A stretch of 64,000 bases of DNA from Methylobacterium sp. Leaf123 (GTDB taxonomy: Bacteria > Pseudomonadota > Alphaproteobacteria > Rhizobiales > Beijerinckiaceae), in assembly GCF_001423405.1 (NCBI RefSeq), contig NZ_LMNS01000002.1, forward strand, positions 62,001 through 126,000. The letters are read 5' to 3'. Positions 29,262 to 37,564 of this stretch are shown here, piece after piece. The notes beneath the pieces are model-generated. The model searched no databases. It saw only the letters and a program-made list of their open reading frames with translations, and was not told where the DNA came from. The first letter of the stretch is position 1. Each line of letters starts with the position of its first letter. Made by a program: the position numbers and the translations under genes.

Positions 29262-30365
29262 GTGGCGTACATCTACGATCGACCCGACTGGCCGCATTTC
29301 CGCTGGGACGTCAGCGCGCTCGCCGTGCGGTTGGCCGAGGTCCGCCACCATCAGGGACGCGTGCTCGGCCGCATGGAGGCGCTCGGGTTCGAGCTAGAGA
29401 CAGAGGCCGTCTTCCAGACCCTTGTTCAGGACGCCTTGAAGACGAGCGAGATCGAGGGGGAGATCCTCGATCGAGAGCAGGTCCGCTCGTCGGTGGCCCG
29501 ACGGCTCGGTCTCGACCGTGCCGGGATGGTCCCCGTCGAGCGCCCGGTCGAAGGCCTCGTTGCCATGTTGCTCGATGCCACGCAGGGCTATGCTGAACCC
29601 CTGACGACGGAACGGCTGTTCCGTTGGCACAGGGAGCTGTTCCCGGAAGGCGGGCACGGGCGCAAGGCCTTCACGGTCGGCGGCTGGCGAACGGATGAAC
29701 TCGGCCCGATGCAGGTCGTCTCCGGCCCGATGGGCCGCGAGCGGGTCCACTTCCGTGCGCCGGCTGCCGAGCGGATCGCCACGGAAATGGATGCGTTCCT
29801 GGCGTGGTTCGAAGCGCGAGACCCGGGGATCGATCCCGTCCTCAAGGCCGCCGTGGCCCATATCTGGTTCGTGACGATCCATCCGTTCGACGACGGCAAC
29901 GGGCGGATTGCCCGCGCCATCGCCGATCTCGCCCTGGCGCGCTCCGAGGGAACGGGGCAGCGCTTCTACAGCCTGTCGTCGCGGCTTCGCGTCGAGCGGA
30001 GCGATTATTACGCGACCCTCGAAGCCACTCAGAAGGGCGACCTCGACATCACGGTGCGTCTCGCTTGGTTCCTCGACGTGCTCGACCAAGCACTGAGCGA
30101 TGCCGAGACGACGCTCGCAGCCGTCCTCCGCAAGGCACAGGTCTGGGAGATCCTGGCGACAAAGACGCTCAACGACCGCCAGCGCCTGATGATCAACCGT
30201 CTGCTCGACGGCTTCCAGGGCAAGCTGACGACCTCGAAATGGGCCAAGATCGCCAAGTGCTCGCAGGATACGGCCCTTCGCGATATCGAAGGACTGATCA
30301 CCGCCGGCCTCCTGATCAAGGAACCCGGCGGCGGACGCAGCACGAACTACGCGCTCGCTCTTTAA
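29262..30365 (+). CDS. Fic-family AMPylase with N-terminal DUF4172 and C-terminal winged helix
   Basis: The 367-residue protein begins with DUF4172 (AYIYDRPDWPHFRWD). An inhibitory-helix motif follows (T61-x3-E65-G66), of the class in which the autoinhibitory helix is N-terminal. The catalytic motif HPFDDGNGRIAR starts at H207. The C-terminus (KWAKIAKCSQDTALRDIEGLITAGLL) is a winged helix. Fic enzymes transfer AMP from ATP to protein hydroxyls. The GTG start is only 3 nt from GGAG, in a palindromic region. Its stop overlaps the convergent aminotransferase stop (TTAA). Confidence 0.92.
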   Translation: MAYIYDRPDWPHFRWDVSALAVRLAEVRHHQGRVLGRMEALGFELETEAVFQTLVQDALKTSEIEGEILDREQVRSSVARRLGLDRAGMVPVERPVEGLVAMLLDATQGYAEPLTTERLFRWHRELFPEGGHGRKAFTVGGWRTDELGPMQVVSGPMGRERVHFRAPAAERIATEMDAFLAWFEARDPGIDPVLKAAVAHIWFVTIHPFDDGNGRIARAIADLALARSEGTGQRFYSLSSRLRVERSDYYATLEATQKGDLDITVRLAWFLDVLDQALSDAETTLAAVLRKAQVWEILATKTLNDRQRLMINRLLDGFQGKLTTSKWAKIAKCSQDTALRDIEGLITAGLLIKEPGGGRSTNYALAL

Positions 30366-31633
30366 ACCCGCACCTCCACGGCGGCCAGCAGCGTGCACAA
30401 AGCCACCGCCTCGGCCGCCTTGCGCACGGCGTCGAGCTTCGGGAAGGTCGGCGCGATGCGCAGGGTCCGGTCGTGCGGATCCTTGCCGTAGGGATGCGTC
30501 GCGCCGGCGGGCGTGAGCGCGATGCCCGCTTCACCCGCGAGCTGGACGACCTGCGAGGCGGTGCCGTCGGCGACATCGAGCGTGATGAAGTAGCCGCCCA
30601 GCGGCCGGCTCCAGTGCGCGACCTCCCAACCGTCGAGACGGGCGGCGAACGCCTCTTCCACCGCGGTGAATTTCGGGGCGATCAGGGCGCGGTGGCGCTC
30701 CATATGCGCGGCGATCCCGGCGGCGTCGCGCAGGAAGCGGACATGGCGGAGCTGGTTGAGCTTGTCCGGCCCGATGCTGCGGCGCCCGGCCTGGGCGAGA
30801 TACCATTTCACGTTGGCGGGCGAGGCGGCCAGCATCGCGAGGCCGGCGCCGGCCAGCGTCACCTTCGAGGTCGAGGCGAACACGATCGGCCGGTCGGGAT
30901 TCCCGGCCTCGGCGCAGGCCTCCAGGATGTTGACGAGCGCGGGCCGTGCCTCGGTGAGATGGTGCACCGCGTAGGCGTTGTCCCACAGGATGCGGAAATC
31001 GGGCGCCGCCGCCTTGAACGAGGCCAGACGCCGAACGGTCGCGTCGGAATAGGTCTCGCCGCTCGGGTTCGAATATTGCGGCACGCACCAGATGCCCTTC
31101 ACCGAAGGGTCGGCGGCCTCGCGCTCGACCGCCTCCATGTCCGGCCCCTCCCCCGTCATCGGGATCGGGATCATGCGGATGCCGAAGCCCTCACACAGCG
31201 CGAAGTGGCGGTCGTAGCCCGGAACGGGGCAGAGGATGGTGATCGGCTCCTGCTTCGACCATGGACCCGCGCCGCCGGGCACGCCCTTCAGCAGGGCGTA
31301 GACGAGCACATCGTGCATCAGCGCGAGGCTCGAATTGTTGGCGATGACGATCTGCTCCGGCGGCGCGCCGAGCACCGGCGCGAACAGCGCGCGGGTCTCG
31401 GGCAGGCCCTGGAGGTTGCCGTAGTTGCGGGCGTCGCTGCCGTCCTCGGCGGTGGTGTCGCGGTTGCCGGGAAGCGCCAGCATCTCGGCGGCGAGGTCGA
31501 GTTGATCGGAGGCGGGCTTGCCGCGGGTCATGTCGAGCTTGAGCCCCTGTGCTTTCAGGGCTTCGTACTCGCCGCGCAGGCGGGAGCGCAGCTCCGACAG
31601 CGCTTCGGGCGACAGGGTGGACAGCGACGGCAT
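30362..31633 (-). CDS. PLP-dependent aminotransferase, MocR-type aspartate aminotransferase group
   Basis: The 423-residue enzyme matches the separate aspartate aminotransferase branch (Ic) with the N-terminal LDMTRGKPASDQLDLA, NYGNLQGLPETR, NNSSLALMHD, QYSNPSGETYS, and the PLP-lysine region FASTSKVTLAGAG. It most likely moves the amino group between aspartate and 2-oxoglutarate, but the substrate is inferred. The start at 31633 faces the ftcR promoter region. The convergent overlap with the fic gene leaves no terminator space. Confidence 0.88.
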   Translation of the reverse strand: MPSLSTLSPEALSELRSRLRGEYEALKAQGLKLDMTRGKPASDQLDLAAEMLALPGNRDTTAEDGSDARNYGNLQGLPETRALFAPVLGAPPEQIVIANNSSLALMHDVLVYALLKGVPGGAGPWSKQEPITILCPVPGYDRHFALCEGFGIRMIPIPMTGEGPDMEAVEREAADPSVKGIWCVPQYSNPSGETYSDATVRRLASFKAAAPDFRILWDNAYAVHHLTEARPALVNILEACAEAGNPDRPIVFASTSKVTLAGAGLAMLAASPANVKWYLAQAGRRSIGPDKLNQLRHVRFLRDAAGIAAHMERHRALIAPKFTAVEEAFAARLDGWEVAHWSRPLGGYFITLDVADGTASQVVQLAGEAGIALTPAGATHPYGKDPHDRTLRIAPTFPKLDAVRKAAEAVALCTLLAAVEVRV

Positions 31634-31815
31634 GGGATTCCTCGTGGCGGTGCCGAGCCCGCGTTCGAACCCGCAGCGCGCGCCCGGTCAAGCCCATCCC
31701 GCCGGAAAGACGTGGGCGAGCGCGGGGGGCGCCCCACCGCACTGTGGCGCATCTGCCACGTGTGCAAGTGCGAGATGATCAAACTCCTAACATGGGACGA
31801 AGTGCGAGCTTGGCC

Positions 31816-31830
31816 TTAACGCGCCGTTAA
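31816..31830 (+). promoter_or_regulatory. CtrA-type binding box upstream of ftcR
   Basis: TTAA-N7-TTAA is perfect here (TTAA 31816-31819, seven bases, TTAA 31827-31830) and the right half extends to TTAACCAT, the CtrA half-site consensus of Caulobacter. It lies about 195 bp before ftcR and is compatible with cell-cycle control of flagellar genes. Confidence 0.6.
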
Positions 31831-31969
31831 CCATTCCAACCAAAAAGCTAAATCCGTCAAATGATGGAGGGAGCGGCAGGCAGGAACGTCTCGCGACAGC
31901 GAATACGCTCCCAAACCGTGATCCGAAAGAATTCGACAGTCCTCAACAGTTCAAGCGGCCATAGCGGTG

Positions 31970-31986
31970 CGCGGGTGACACCCGCG
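31970..31986. promoter_or_regulatory. Palindrome upstream of ftcR
   Basis: CGCGGGTG-A-CACCCGCG is a perfect 8-bp inverted repeat with a single-base centre, ending 39 bp before the ftcR start. Its size fits a dimeric-regulator operator, though a 5' UTR hairpin is also possible. Confidence 0.4.
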
Positions 31987-32024
31987 TCTGACGCAATGAC
32001 CTTGGACATCTTCGGGCACAGACG

Positions 32025-32705
32025 ATGTACATCGTTGTCGACGAGCGGCAGAGCGTGACCGACCACTACGTCGCTGGCTTCGGCGCGGAGGGCGTGAAGG
32101 CGCAGGGGTTGGCCATCGGGTCGATGAAGGATTGGCTCGACGCCGCGCCGCGGATCGACGTCGAGGCGATCGACGGCTTCCTGATCGGCGATTGCGCCGA
32201 CCGCGCCTCCTGCACGGTGGCGATCCGCTCGCTCAGCCGGGCGCCGATCATCGCTCTCAACGAGACCCGCTCCCTAGAGCAGACCCTGGCGCTGTTCACG
32301 GTCGGCATCGACGACGTGGTGCGCAAGCCCGTCCATGTCCGCGAGATCATCGCCCGCGCCACCGCGATCCGGCGCCGGACCGGCCGGGGCGTCGAGCCGG
32401 CACCGGCCCCCGACCGGGCGGGCCGCCTCAAGGTCTATACCGACGGCCGCGACCCCGAGATCGACGGCGCCTGCCTGATCCTTCCCCGGCGCGAGCGCCA
32501 CATCCTCGAATATCTCTCGAAGAACCGCGGCCGGCAGGTGACCAAGGGCCAGATCTTCACGGCGGTCTACGGCGACCTCGACACCAGCGTCGAGGAGAGC
32601 GTGGTCGAGGGCCATATCAGCAAGCTGCGCAAGAAGCTGCGGATGCGTCTGGGCTACGACCCGATCGAGGCCAAGCGGATGGCGGGCTACACCTTCGTCG
32701 GCTGA
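32025..32705 (+). CDS. ftcR: Flagellar transcriptional regulator FtcR (Rem-like)
   Basis: The 226-residue protein matches Brucella FtcR and Sinorhizobium Rem by MYIVVDERQSVTDHY, IDGFLIGDCAD, FTVGIDDVVRKPVHVREI, and the winged-helix LPRRERHILEYLSKNRGRQVTKGQIF and VVEGHISKLRKKL. The receiver domain is atypical, with D56 the only plausible phospho-acceptor, and no sensor kinase is adjacent. In Brucella and rhizobia this orphan OmpR-type regulator activates flagellar genes. It heads the flagellar cluster, divergent from the aminotransferase gene and facing flagellin across a shared terminator. Confidence 0.93.
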   Translation: MYIVVDERQSVTDHYVAGFGAEGVKAQGLAIGSMKDWLDAAPRIDVEAIDGFLIGDCADRASCTVAIRSLSRAPIIALNETRSLEQTLALFTVGIDDVVRKPVHVREIIARATAIRRRTGRGVEPAPAPDRAGRLKVYTDGRDPEIDGACLILPRRERHILEYLSKNRGRQVTKGQIFTAVYGDLDTSVEESVVEGHISKLRKKLRMRLGYDPIEAKRMAGYTFVG

Positions 32706-32730
32706 AGACTCCCCACACGATCCCTCAATG

Positions 32731-32765
32731 AAAAAGGCCGCGCTCGGTGAGAGCGCGGCCTTTTT
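32731..32765. terminator. Bidirectional terminator between ftcR and flagellin
   Basis: A perfect 15-bp stem AAAAAGGCCGCGCTC (32731-32745) and GAGCGCGGCCTTTTT (32751-32765) with a GGTGA loop gives a T5 tail on both strands. It serves the convergent ftcR and flagellin transcripts. Confidence 0.92.
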
Positions 32766-32810
32766 CCGTTTCCCTGGGGCCCGCCCGGTGGGGCGGGCCG
32801 GTCATTCGGC

Positions 32811-34598
32811 TTAGCGGAAGAGCGAGAGTACGGTCTGGCTGCCGGAGTTGGCGATCGAGAGCGCCTGAACCGCGAGCTGCTGCTGGGTCTGGAGCGCCTT
32901 CAGCTTGGTCGATTCTTCCTCGATGTCGGCATCGACCAGGATGCCGATCGTGCGGTCGTTGGCCTTCATCAGCGTATCGACGAAGGTCTTCTGGCCGTCG
33001 ATCTGGGTCTTGTTGGCACCGAGCTTGGTGCCGGCATCCGTGACCTTGGCGATCGCCTTGTCCACTGCCGTGATCACGGCGGAGAGGTCCGCGTCACCGT
33101 TAGTGCCGACGAGCTTGGAGATGTCGATGTTGGCGATCGAGTAGGTGCCGCCGCCGAACTGTGCATTGTAGGTGCCGACGTTGGTGTCGAGGATGCCCTG
33201 TGCCTGCGTGGTGCCGGCATCGGTGCCCGACGCCGTCCGGGACACCACCGTGCCGGCGGCCAGACCGTTCGTCGTGGCGGCGGCAAAGCCGAAGGCGGCA
33301 GCGTCGGCACCGCCGATGGTCACCGTGCTGGCGGTGCCCGTGTCGGAGCTCGACAGAGTGAGGCGGCCACCCGCGAACGCAGCGGTCACCTTGCTGGCAC
33401 CGGCAGGCGTACCCGTCGCAGCGTTCGCAAGCTGCGTGTTGATCATCGCCGCGACGTCACTGCCGTTGACGGCGGTGTTACCCCCCGACGTCGGCGAGCC
33501 GAGCGCCGCGTAGCTCGCCGCGTTCAGGGTCACGGTCTTCGCGGTCGTGCCATCGTTGATGGTGATGACCCTGGTGTTGGCACCGGAAAGGTTGAACGAG
33601 CTGACGGTGCTACCGGTAACGATTGCCGAAGTCGCGACGCCCGTGGTCGTGCCGAAGCCGACGTCGATCAGTTTCTTATTGGTGGCGGAGGGGTCGGCTA
33701 CAGTGACGTTCAGGGAAGTGGAGGCGCCGGTATCGGCGGTGGTGAAGGTCAAACGGCCGGCATCATCAAGGCCTGCCGAGATCTTGCCGCTCAGGGAGGA
33801 GGCAGAGATTTGGTTGTTGACGGCTTTCAGGAACTCGTCAGTCGTGACCTTGGTGAGATCCTTCGCGGCTGATTTCAGTGAAGCGGCATTCAGGCTAACC
33901 GTCGTGGCGGTCGCACCCAGAGTCAAAGTCATGCTTACTTCGTTCGGACCGCTGAAGTCAGCCGTGCCGGCACCGGCGCTGAAGGCGGCCGTTCCCGTCA
34001 ACGAGGTCGTGCCGACGATCTGCGCGTTCGTTGCTGCCGTCGTTACGCTGGTGGAGTTGGTGTCGTACAGCTTGATGCTCTGCACGTTCACGTTGATCAT
34101 CGAGAAGTTAATCGTGCCGCCGCTATCGCGGGAGAAGCCCGCCACTACCTTCTGCGTTGCCTGATAGCCGGTGTTGGAGGCGGACGAGTTGACCGAAAGC
34201 CAGTTCTGGCCCGACGAGTTCGAGGAGTCGGCCGTTGCCTTCATCTTACTCTGGAGAGCGGCGACTTCCGTCTGCACCTTGGCGCGGTCGACGCCCGGCT
34301 GCAGCGCGGTCTGCAGCTTGGCGCGCAGGTTCTGCATGTCGGACAGGATCGAGTTCAGGCCGTTATAGGCGGTGTCGACCGCCGAAGAGCCGAGGCCGAG
34401 CGAGTCCTTGACCGCCGAGAGGGAGGCGTTGTCGGTGCGCACGGTGGTGGCGATCGACCAGTAGGCGGCGTTGTCGGAGGCGGTCGAGACGCGCTGGCCG
34501 GTGGAGACGCGGTTGGAGGTGGCGTCGAGCTGGCTGTTGATGCCCTTGAGCGTCGTCAGCGCCGTCATGGCGGAGATGTTGGTAAGCAAGCTGGTCAC
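32811..34598 (-). CDS. fliC: Flagellin, with two flagellin-insert-like repeats
   Basis: The 595-residue filament subunit has the conserved D0/D1 ends: MTSLLTNISAMTALTTLKGI and SNRVSTGQRVSTASDNAAYW at the start, and VDADIEEESTKLKALQTQQQ with SIANSGSQTVLSLF at the end. The surface-exposed middle contains two insert-like repeats (about residues 217-320 and 338-445), each with a TVxLNAAS strand, a helix and a LTFTTADTG or LTLSSSDTG strand. It is the only flagellin in the window. It lacks a signal peptide and is exported by the flagellar type III system. A long structured leader precedes it. Confidence 0.95.
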   Translation of the reverse strand: MTSLLTNISAMTALTTLKGINSQLDATSNRVSTGQRVSTASDNAAYWSIATTVRTDNASLSAVKDSLGLGSSAVDTAYNGLNSILSDMQNLRAKLQTALQPGVDRAKVQTEVAALQSKMKATADSSNSSGQNWLSVNSSASNTGYQATQKVVAGFSRDSGGTINFSMINVNVQSIKLYDTNSTSVTTAATNAQIVGTTSLTGTAAFSAGAGTADFSGPNEVSMTLTLGATATTVSLNAASLKSAAKDLTKVTTDEFLKAVNNQISASSLSGKISAGLDDAGRLTFTTADTGASTSLNVTVADPSATNKKLIDVGFGTTTGVATSAIVTGSTVSSFNLSGANTRVITINDGTTAKTVTLNAASYAALGSPTSGGNTAVNGSDVAAMINTQLANAATGTPAGASKVTAAFAGGRLTLSSSDTGTASTVTIGGADAAAFGFAAATTNGLAAGTVVSRTASGTDAGTTQAQGILDTNVGTYNAQFGGGTYSIANIDISKLVGTNGDADLSAVITAVDKAIAKVTDAGTKLGANKTQIDGQKTFVDTLMKANDRTIGILVDADIEEESTKLKALQTQQQLAVQALSIANSGSQTVLSLFR

Positions 34599-34950
34599 AG
34601 GTCAGACTTCCGGCAAAAAGAGGGGGGACGGTTCTCAGGACCGGACTTGCACCGGTGCGGCCGCACGACCCTATCGAGAGGGCCGCGGCGAGCCCCTGGA
34701 GGCTCGTTTCGCCGCGCATCACACCTCCGGACTCGCACCGGATCAACGGACCGACATCATGTCTGTGAACCCGTCGGAGGGTTCACCCGCTGGCCTCTTC
34801 TCGAAGGCGGCTTCGTATGGTTGCCGAAGGCGCCTCGCGATGAGCCGACAATGGCCGCACCCCGTTACGAAGCGATTAAGCGAGCCCGCCCGGCACCGTC
34901 CCGCCGCGTGTCCTCCACAGGTCGGCCTCGTGCCTGTGGAGAAGCGGCGA
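34599..34950 (-). promoter_or_regulatory. Long structured flagellin leader/promoter region
   Basis: No gene is credible here. Hairpins seen are CGAGCC/GGCTCG (34689-34706), GTGAACCC/GGGTTCAC (34765-34786) and CTCCACAGG/CCTGTGGAG (34913-34941, perfect 9 bp). Flagellin mRNA leaders are the known target of FlbT in Caulobacter, and flbT is in this cluster, so post-transcriptional control through this leader is plausible. The promoter itself could not be located. Confidence 0.45.
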
Positions 34951-35054
34951 GAGCGCATTCCGACGAAGGGGTCACCGGATCGTCGAAATAATTCGTTTCG
35001 AAACAGAGACTTAGGAGATTCCGGCCTGATGCCGTCCGATCGGACGCGGCTCTA
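34951..35054 (-). repeat. 105-bp dispersed repeat, copy 1 (supplies the pilZ stop codon)
   Basis: The block matches 44978-45083 in inverted orientation, including GAGCGCATTCCGACGAAG, TCGTCGAAA, CCGGCCTGATGCCGTC, TCGGAC and CGGCTCTA. The first half folds as an imperfect hairpin (GCATTCCGACGA / TCGTCGAAATAATTC). Read with the PilZ gene, the repeat begins TAGAGCCG and its TAG is the pilZ stop codon. Confidence 0.8.
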
Positions 35055-35351
35055 AACGACCGGCTCGCCCTCGAAGGCGACACCGGCGAAATCTCCGCGG
35101 CGCCAGCACAGCCGGACGGTCATCGTGCGCAGGTCATGCGCGGCGATCACGAGAGAAAACATCTCCGGCAGGTCATGTTCGGGGGCGACGCGGATCTTGG
35201 CGCCCTGGCGCGAGAGGTCGCGCACGGTGCAGGCGATCAGGTGTTCGGGGCCGAGGACGATGCGGCCCTGCTGGACGACGCGGTGGCGCTTGCCCACCCG
35301 TTCGACGGGCGGGGCGGCTTCCGGCGAAACATTTTCCCGCGGATCGGCCAT
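35052..35351 (-). CDS. Single-domain PilZ protein
   Basis: The 99-residue protein is a bare PilZ domain: RVGKRHRVVQQGRIVL is the degenerate RxxxR c-di-GMP loop, and DLSRQGAKIRV is the (D/N)xSxxG motif. Such proteins bind cyclic di-GMP and alter motility or polysaccharide production. It sits between flagellin and the divergent membrane-protein gene, so a role in switching motility off is likely but inferred. Its stop codon TAG is the first triplet of a dispersed repeat. TTAA-N7-TCAA at 35438-35452 upstream is a near-consensus CtrA site. Confidence 0.85.
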   Translation of the reverse strand: MADPRENVSPEAAPPVERVGKRHRVVQQGRIVLGPEHLIACTVRDLSRQGAKIRVAPEHDLPEMFSLVIAAHDLRTMTVRLCWRRGDFAGVAFEGEPVV

Positions 35352-35554
35352 GCTCGCTCCCCGGCGCCCTCACCCATCGGCTTAATGACCGTCCCCGGCG
35401 CTGTCGATGAGACGGGACGTCCCTTCGCGCAGCATCGTTAACCGGACGTCAAGCATATTTGTAGACGGTTCATGAAGGATGACGCTTCCGCCCCCGGGGC
35501 ACGCGCAGCGGATCGGTTTCGCGCGGCGCCCCGGGATCACCTGCCGAGACCTCC

Positions 35555-36124
35555 ATGACGTCCGATTCCGCACGGCGATCCTCCCTCGGCACCGCCGCAC
35601 GCGCCGCCCGTCTGCCGGCGCGGCCGGTGGCGGGGAGCATCGCCGCCCGCCGCGCCCGCGAGGCGGCCGGCGAACGCACCGTCCTGGCCGGCCTCGTCCT
35701 GCTCGCCCTGACCGCCAGCGGGTTCGCAGGCTACGCCATCGCGACCGGAACGCATGATTATTCGGTGCAGGCGGTGCTGCCCGCCGGCACCGCGCCCTTC
35801 ACCTGGAAGAAGACCGTGGCGCAGGGCCGCCTCGCCGACCCCGATTTCGATCCGGCCACCACCGGCTCGCTGCCCGACCGGCCCGCGGCGGCAACCGCCG
35901 GCCTTCAGGGTCCGGCGGAGTCATCGGCCCTGCCGCCCGCAGGCGCCTACGCCCTGCGCGGGGTCACCGACGGCATCGCAATCCTGGAGAACCGGGAAGG
36001 CCAGCGCACCGCCGCGCTCGGCAGCGTGCTGCCCGGCGCGGGCCGCGTCCTGTCGATCCGCCGGACCGGCGCGGGCTGGGTCGTGATCACGACCGAAACG
36101 ATCATCGGCCCGGTGGCGCCGTGA
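35555..36124 (+). CDS. Membrane-anchored hypothetical protein of the flagellar cluster
   Basis: The 189-residue protein has a basic N-terminus, one membrane helix (ERTVLAGLVLLALTASGFAGYAIA, about 40-63) and a periplasmic Pro-rich part. Its last 60 residues (YALRGVTDGIAILENREGQRTAALGSVLPGAGRVLSIRR...) resemble the small beta domains of secretion or pilus assembly proteins, which are often followed by a W-V-ITT strand as here. I do not recognise the family. It is the first gene of the rightward flagellar series and ends 181 bp before the DUF1217 gene. Confidence 0.7.
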   Translation: MTSDSARRSSLGTAARAARLPARPVAGSIAARRAREAAGERTVLAGLVLLALTASGFAGYAIATGTHDYSVQAVLPAGTAPFTWKKTVAQGRLADPDFDPATTGSLPDRPAAATAGLQGPAESSALPPAGAYALRGVTDGIAILENREGQRTAALGSVLPGAGRVLSIRRTGAGWVVITTETIIGPVAP

Positions 36125-36172
36125 CGCGACCGGCCGGAGGCGGACAAGCCTGGGACAAGGGAACCGCCCTAA

Positions 36173-36217
36173 GCATCGGCCCGAAAGGCGGCAACCGGCT
36201 TTCGGACAAGACGACGC
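36173..36217. repeat. 45-bp palindromic dispersed repeat, copy 1
   Basis: GCATCGGCCCGAAAGG and CTTTCGGACAAGACGACGC form an imperfect hairpin. A second copy is at 45084-45129. The design (GCATCGTCCCGAAA ... TTTCGGACAAGACGATGC) is the small palindrome dispersed through Rhizobiales genomes, as far as I recall. It lies in the gap before the DUF1217 gene. Confidence 0.65.
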
Positions 36218-36305
36218 GAAAACAAGACCCTCACGCGTCGGATCCGGCTCGCACCGCCGGGCCGCTGGTTGCCTCCCTCCCGCGCTCCCACTCAGGCGCC
36301 TGCCC

Positions 36306-37559
36306 GTGACCGACACCCTCACCAGCTACCGGCTGATCGCCAAGGATCTCCCCGCCTCGCTCTCGCGCAAGGCGGCCGAGCCGACGGTGGCCCGGGAGAC
36401 CGCCTATTACGAGGCGCATATCGGCGGGGTGAAATCGGTCGACGACCTGCTCGGCGACCAGCGCCTCTATGCCTATGCCATGAAGGCCTACGGCCTGGAG
36501 GACATGACCTACGCCAAGGCGTTCATGCGCAAGGTGCTGGAGGAAGGGGCGGCCAGCGCGGCGAGCTTCGCCAACCGCCTTGCGGACGACCGCTACACCG
36601 CCTTCGCCAAGGCATTCAGCTTCGGCCAGGGCGTCACCGCCAACGGCGCCGATCCCGCACGCTTCGGTGACGCGCCGCGCCCCGCCTCGCTCAGCGCGCC
36701 GAAGCTCCTGGCCGACACCTACGATTTCAGCGGCCGGGCCGAGGCGAGCTTCCTCGTGGAGTCCCAACTCGACGCCAAGACGACGCAATCGGTCACGATC
36801 CGGCTCAACGCGCAAACCCTGGCCGGGCGGGTCGCGAATCCCGCCAAGGTGACGCCGTCGGAGATCGCGGCGGCGGTGGCGGCGCAGATCGAGGCCTCCG
36901 CCCTGAAGGGCAAGGTCCAGGCGGGGCTTGCCGCCGACGGGAGCCTGTTCTTCGAGACCACCGCGCTGACCGATCTCGGCGCCGACGGCGCTTACGGCGG
37001 CACCGGCCCGAATGCCGACACGCTGGTGAATGCGGGCGGGCAGAACCGCACCCTGACGATCCGCAACGCGCCGCTCTCCGCCGATCGAACCGCCGTCGAT
37101 GTCGGCTTCGGCACGGATCTGGGACCGGACAAGATGGCCCAGACCGTCACCCAGGCCTATCTGCGCCAATCGCTGGAGAGCGAAGCGGGCGACGCCGATA
37201 CCGGCGTGCGCCTCGCGCTCTACTTCGCCCGCAAGGCATCGACGCTGACGAGCGCCTACGACATCCTCGGCGACGCGGCGCTGAGCCAAGTCGCCAACAC
37301 CGTGATCGGCCTGCCGGCGACGAGCGGCGCGGCGACGAGCGAGGCCCTGGCCAAGCGCGCCCAAATGATTGCCAGCAAGATCGACGTCGCGAGCTTCCGC
37401 GACCCTGCCAAGCTCGACGCCTTCGTGCGGCGCTTCGCGGCGATCTGGGACGCGCAGAACAACACCGCCAGCGCCCCCATCCTCGCCCTGTTCACCGGCA
37501 CGGGCAGCCTCGACGCCGAGACGCTCCAGAGCGTGCAGACGGCGCGGTTCGGAGCTTAA
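36306..37559 (+). CDS. DUF1217 flagellar-cluster protein with an inserted flagellin-like domain
   Basis: The 417-residue protein starts with a GTG. The DUF1217 helical body is split: residues 1-120 (SYRLIAKDLPASLSRKA..., YTAFAKAFSFGQG) and about 278-417 (MAQTVTQAYLRQSLESEAG, GVRLALYFARKA). Between them, about 121-277, lies a beta-rich segment with SVTIRLNAQTL, PAKVTPSEIAAAVAAQIEA, GSLFFETT and VDVGFGT, similar to the insert repeat of the flagellin in this cluster. DUF1217 genes accompany rod and hook genes in Rhizobiales. flgF follows 5 bp later. Role unknown. Confidence 0.85.
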   Translation: MTDTLTSYRLIAKDLPASLSRKAAEPTVARETAYYEAHIGGVKSVDDLLGDQRLYAYAMKAYGLEDMTYAKAFMRKVLEEGAASAASFANRLADDRYTAFAKAFSFGQGVTANGADPARFGDAPRPASLSAPKLLADTYDFSGRAEASFLVESQLDAKTTQSVTIRLNAQTLAGRVANPAKVTPSEIAAAVAAQIEASALKGKVQAGLAADGSLFFETTALTDLGADGAYGGTGPNADTLVNAGGQNRTLTIRNAPLSADRTAVDVGFGTDLGPDKMAQTVTQAYLRQSLESEAGDADTGVRLALYFARKASTLTSAYDILGDAALSQVANTVIGLPATSGAATSEALAKRAQMIASKIDVASFRDPAKLDAFVRRFAAIWDAQNNTASAPILALFTGTGSLDAETLQSVQTARFGA

Positions 37560-37564
37560 GGGCC

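Larger units (their letters stand above)
31634..32024. other. Divergent promoter region between the aminotransferase and ftcR
   Basis: The 391-bp gap has no convincing gene. It holds a CtrA-type box (31816-31830) and a 17-bp palindrome (31970-31986) described separately. The stretch 31790-31960 is AT-richer than the surroundings, as expected of a promoter. A GTTCGAACCC sequence near 31662 resembles a tRNA T-arm but no cloverleaf can be built. Confidence 0.6.

Noticed and set aside
31660..31690. A tRNA-like GTTCGAACCC
   Set aside because: No acceptor stem, D-arm or anticodon arm can be fitted on either strand.
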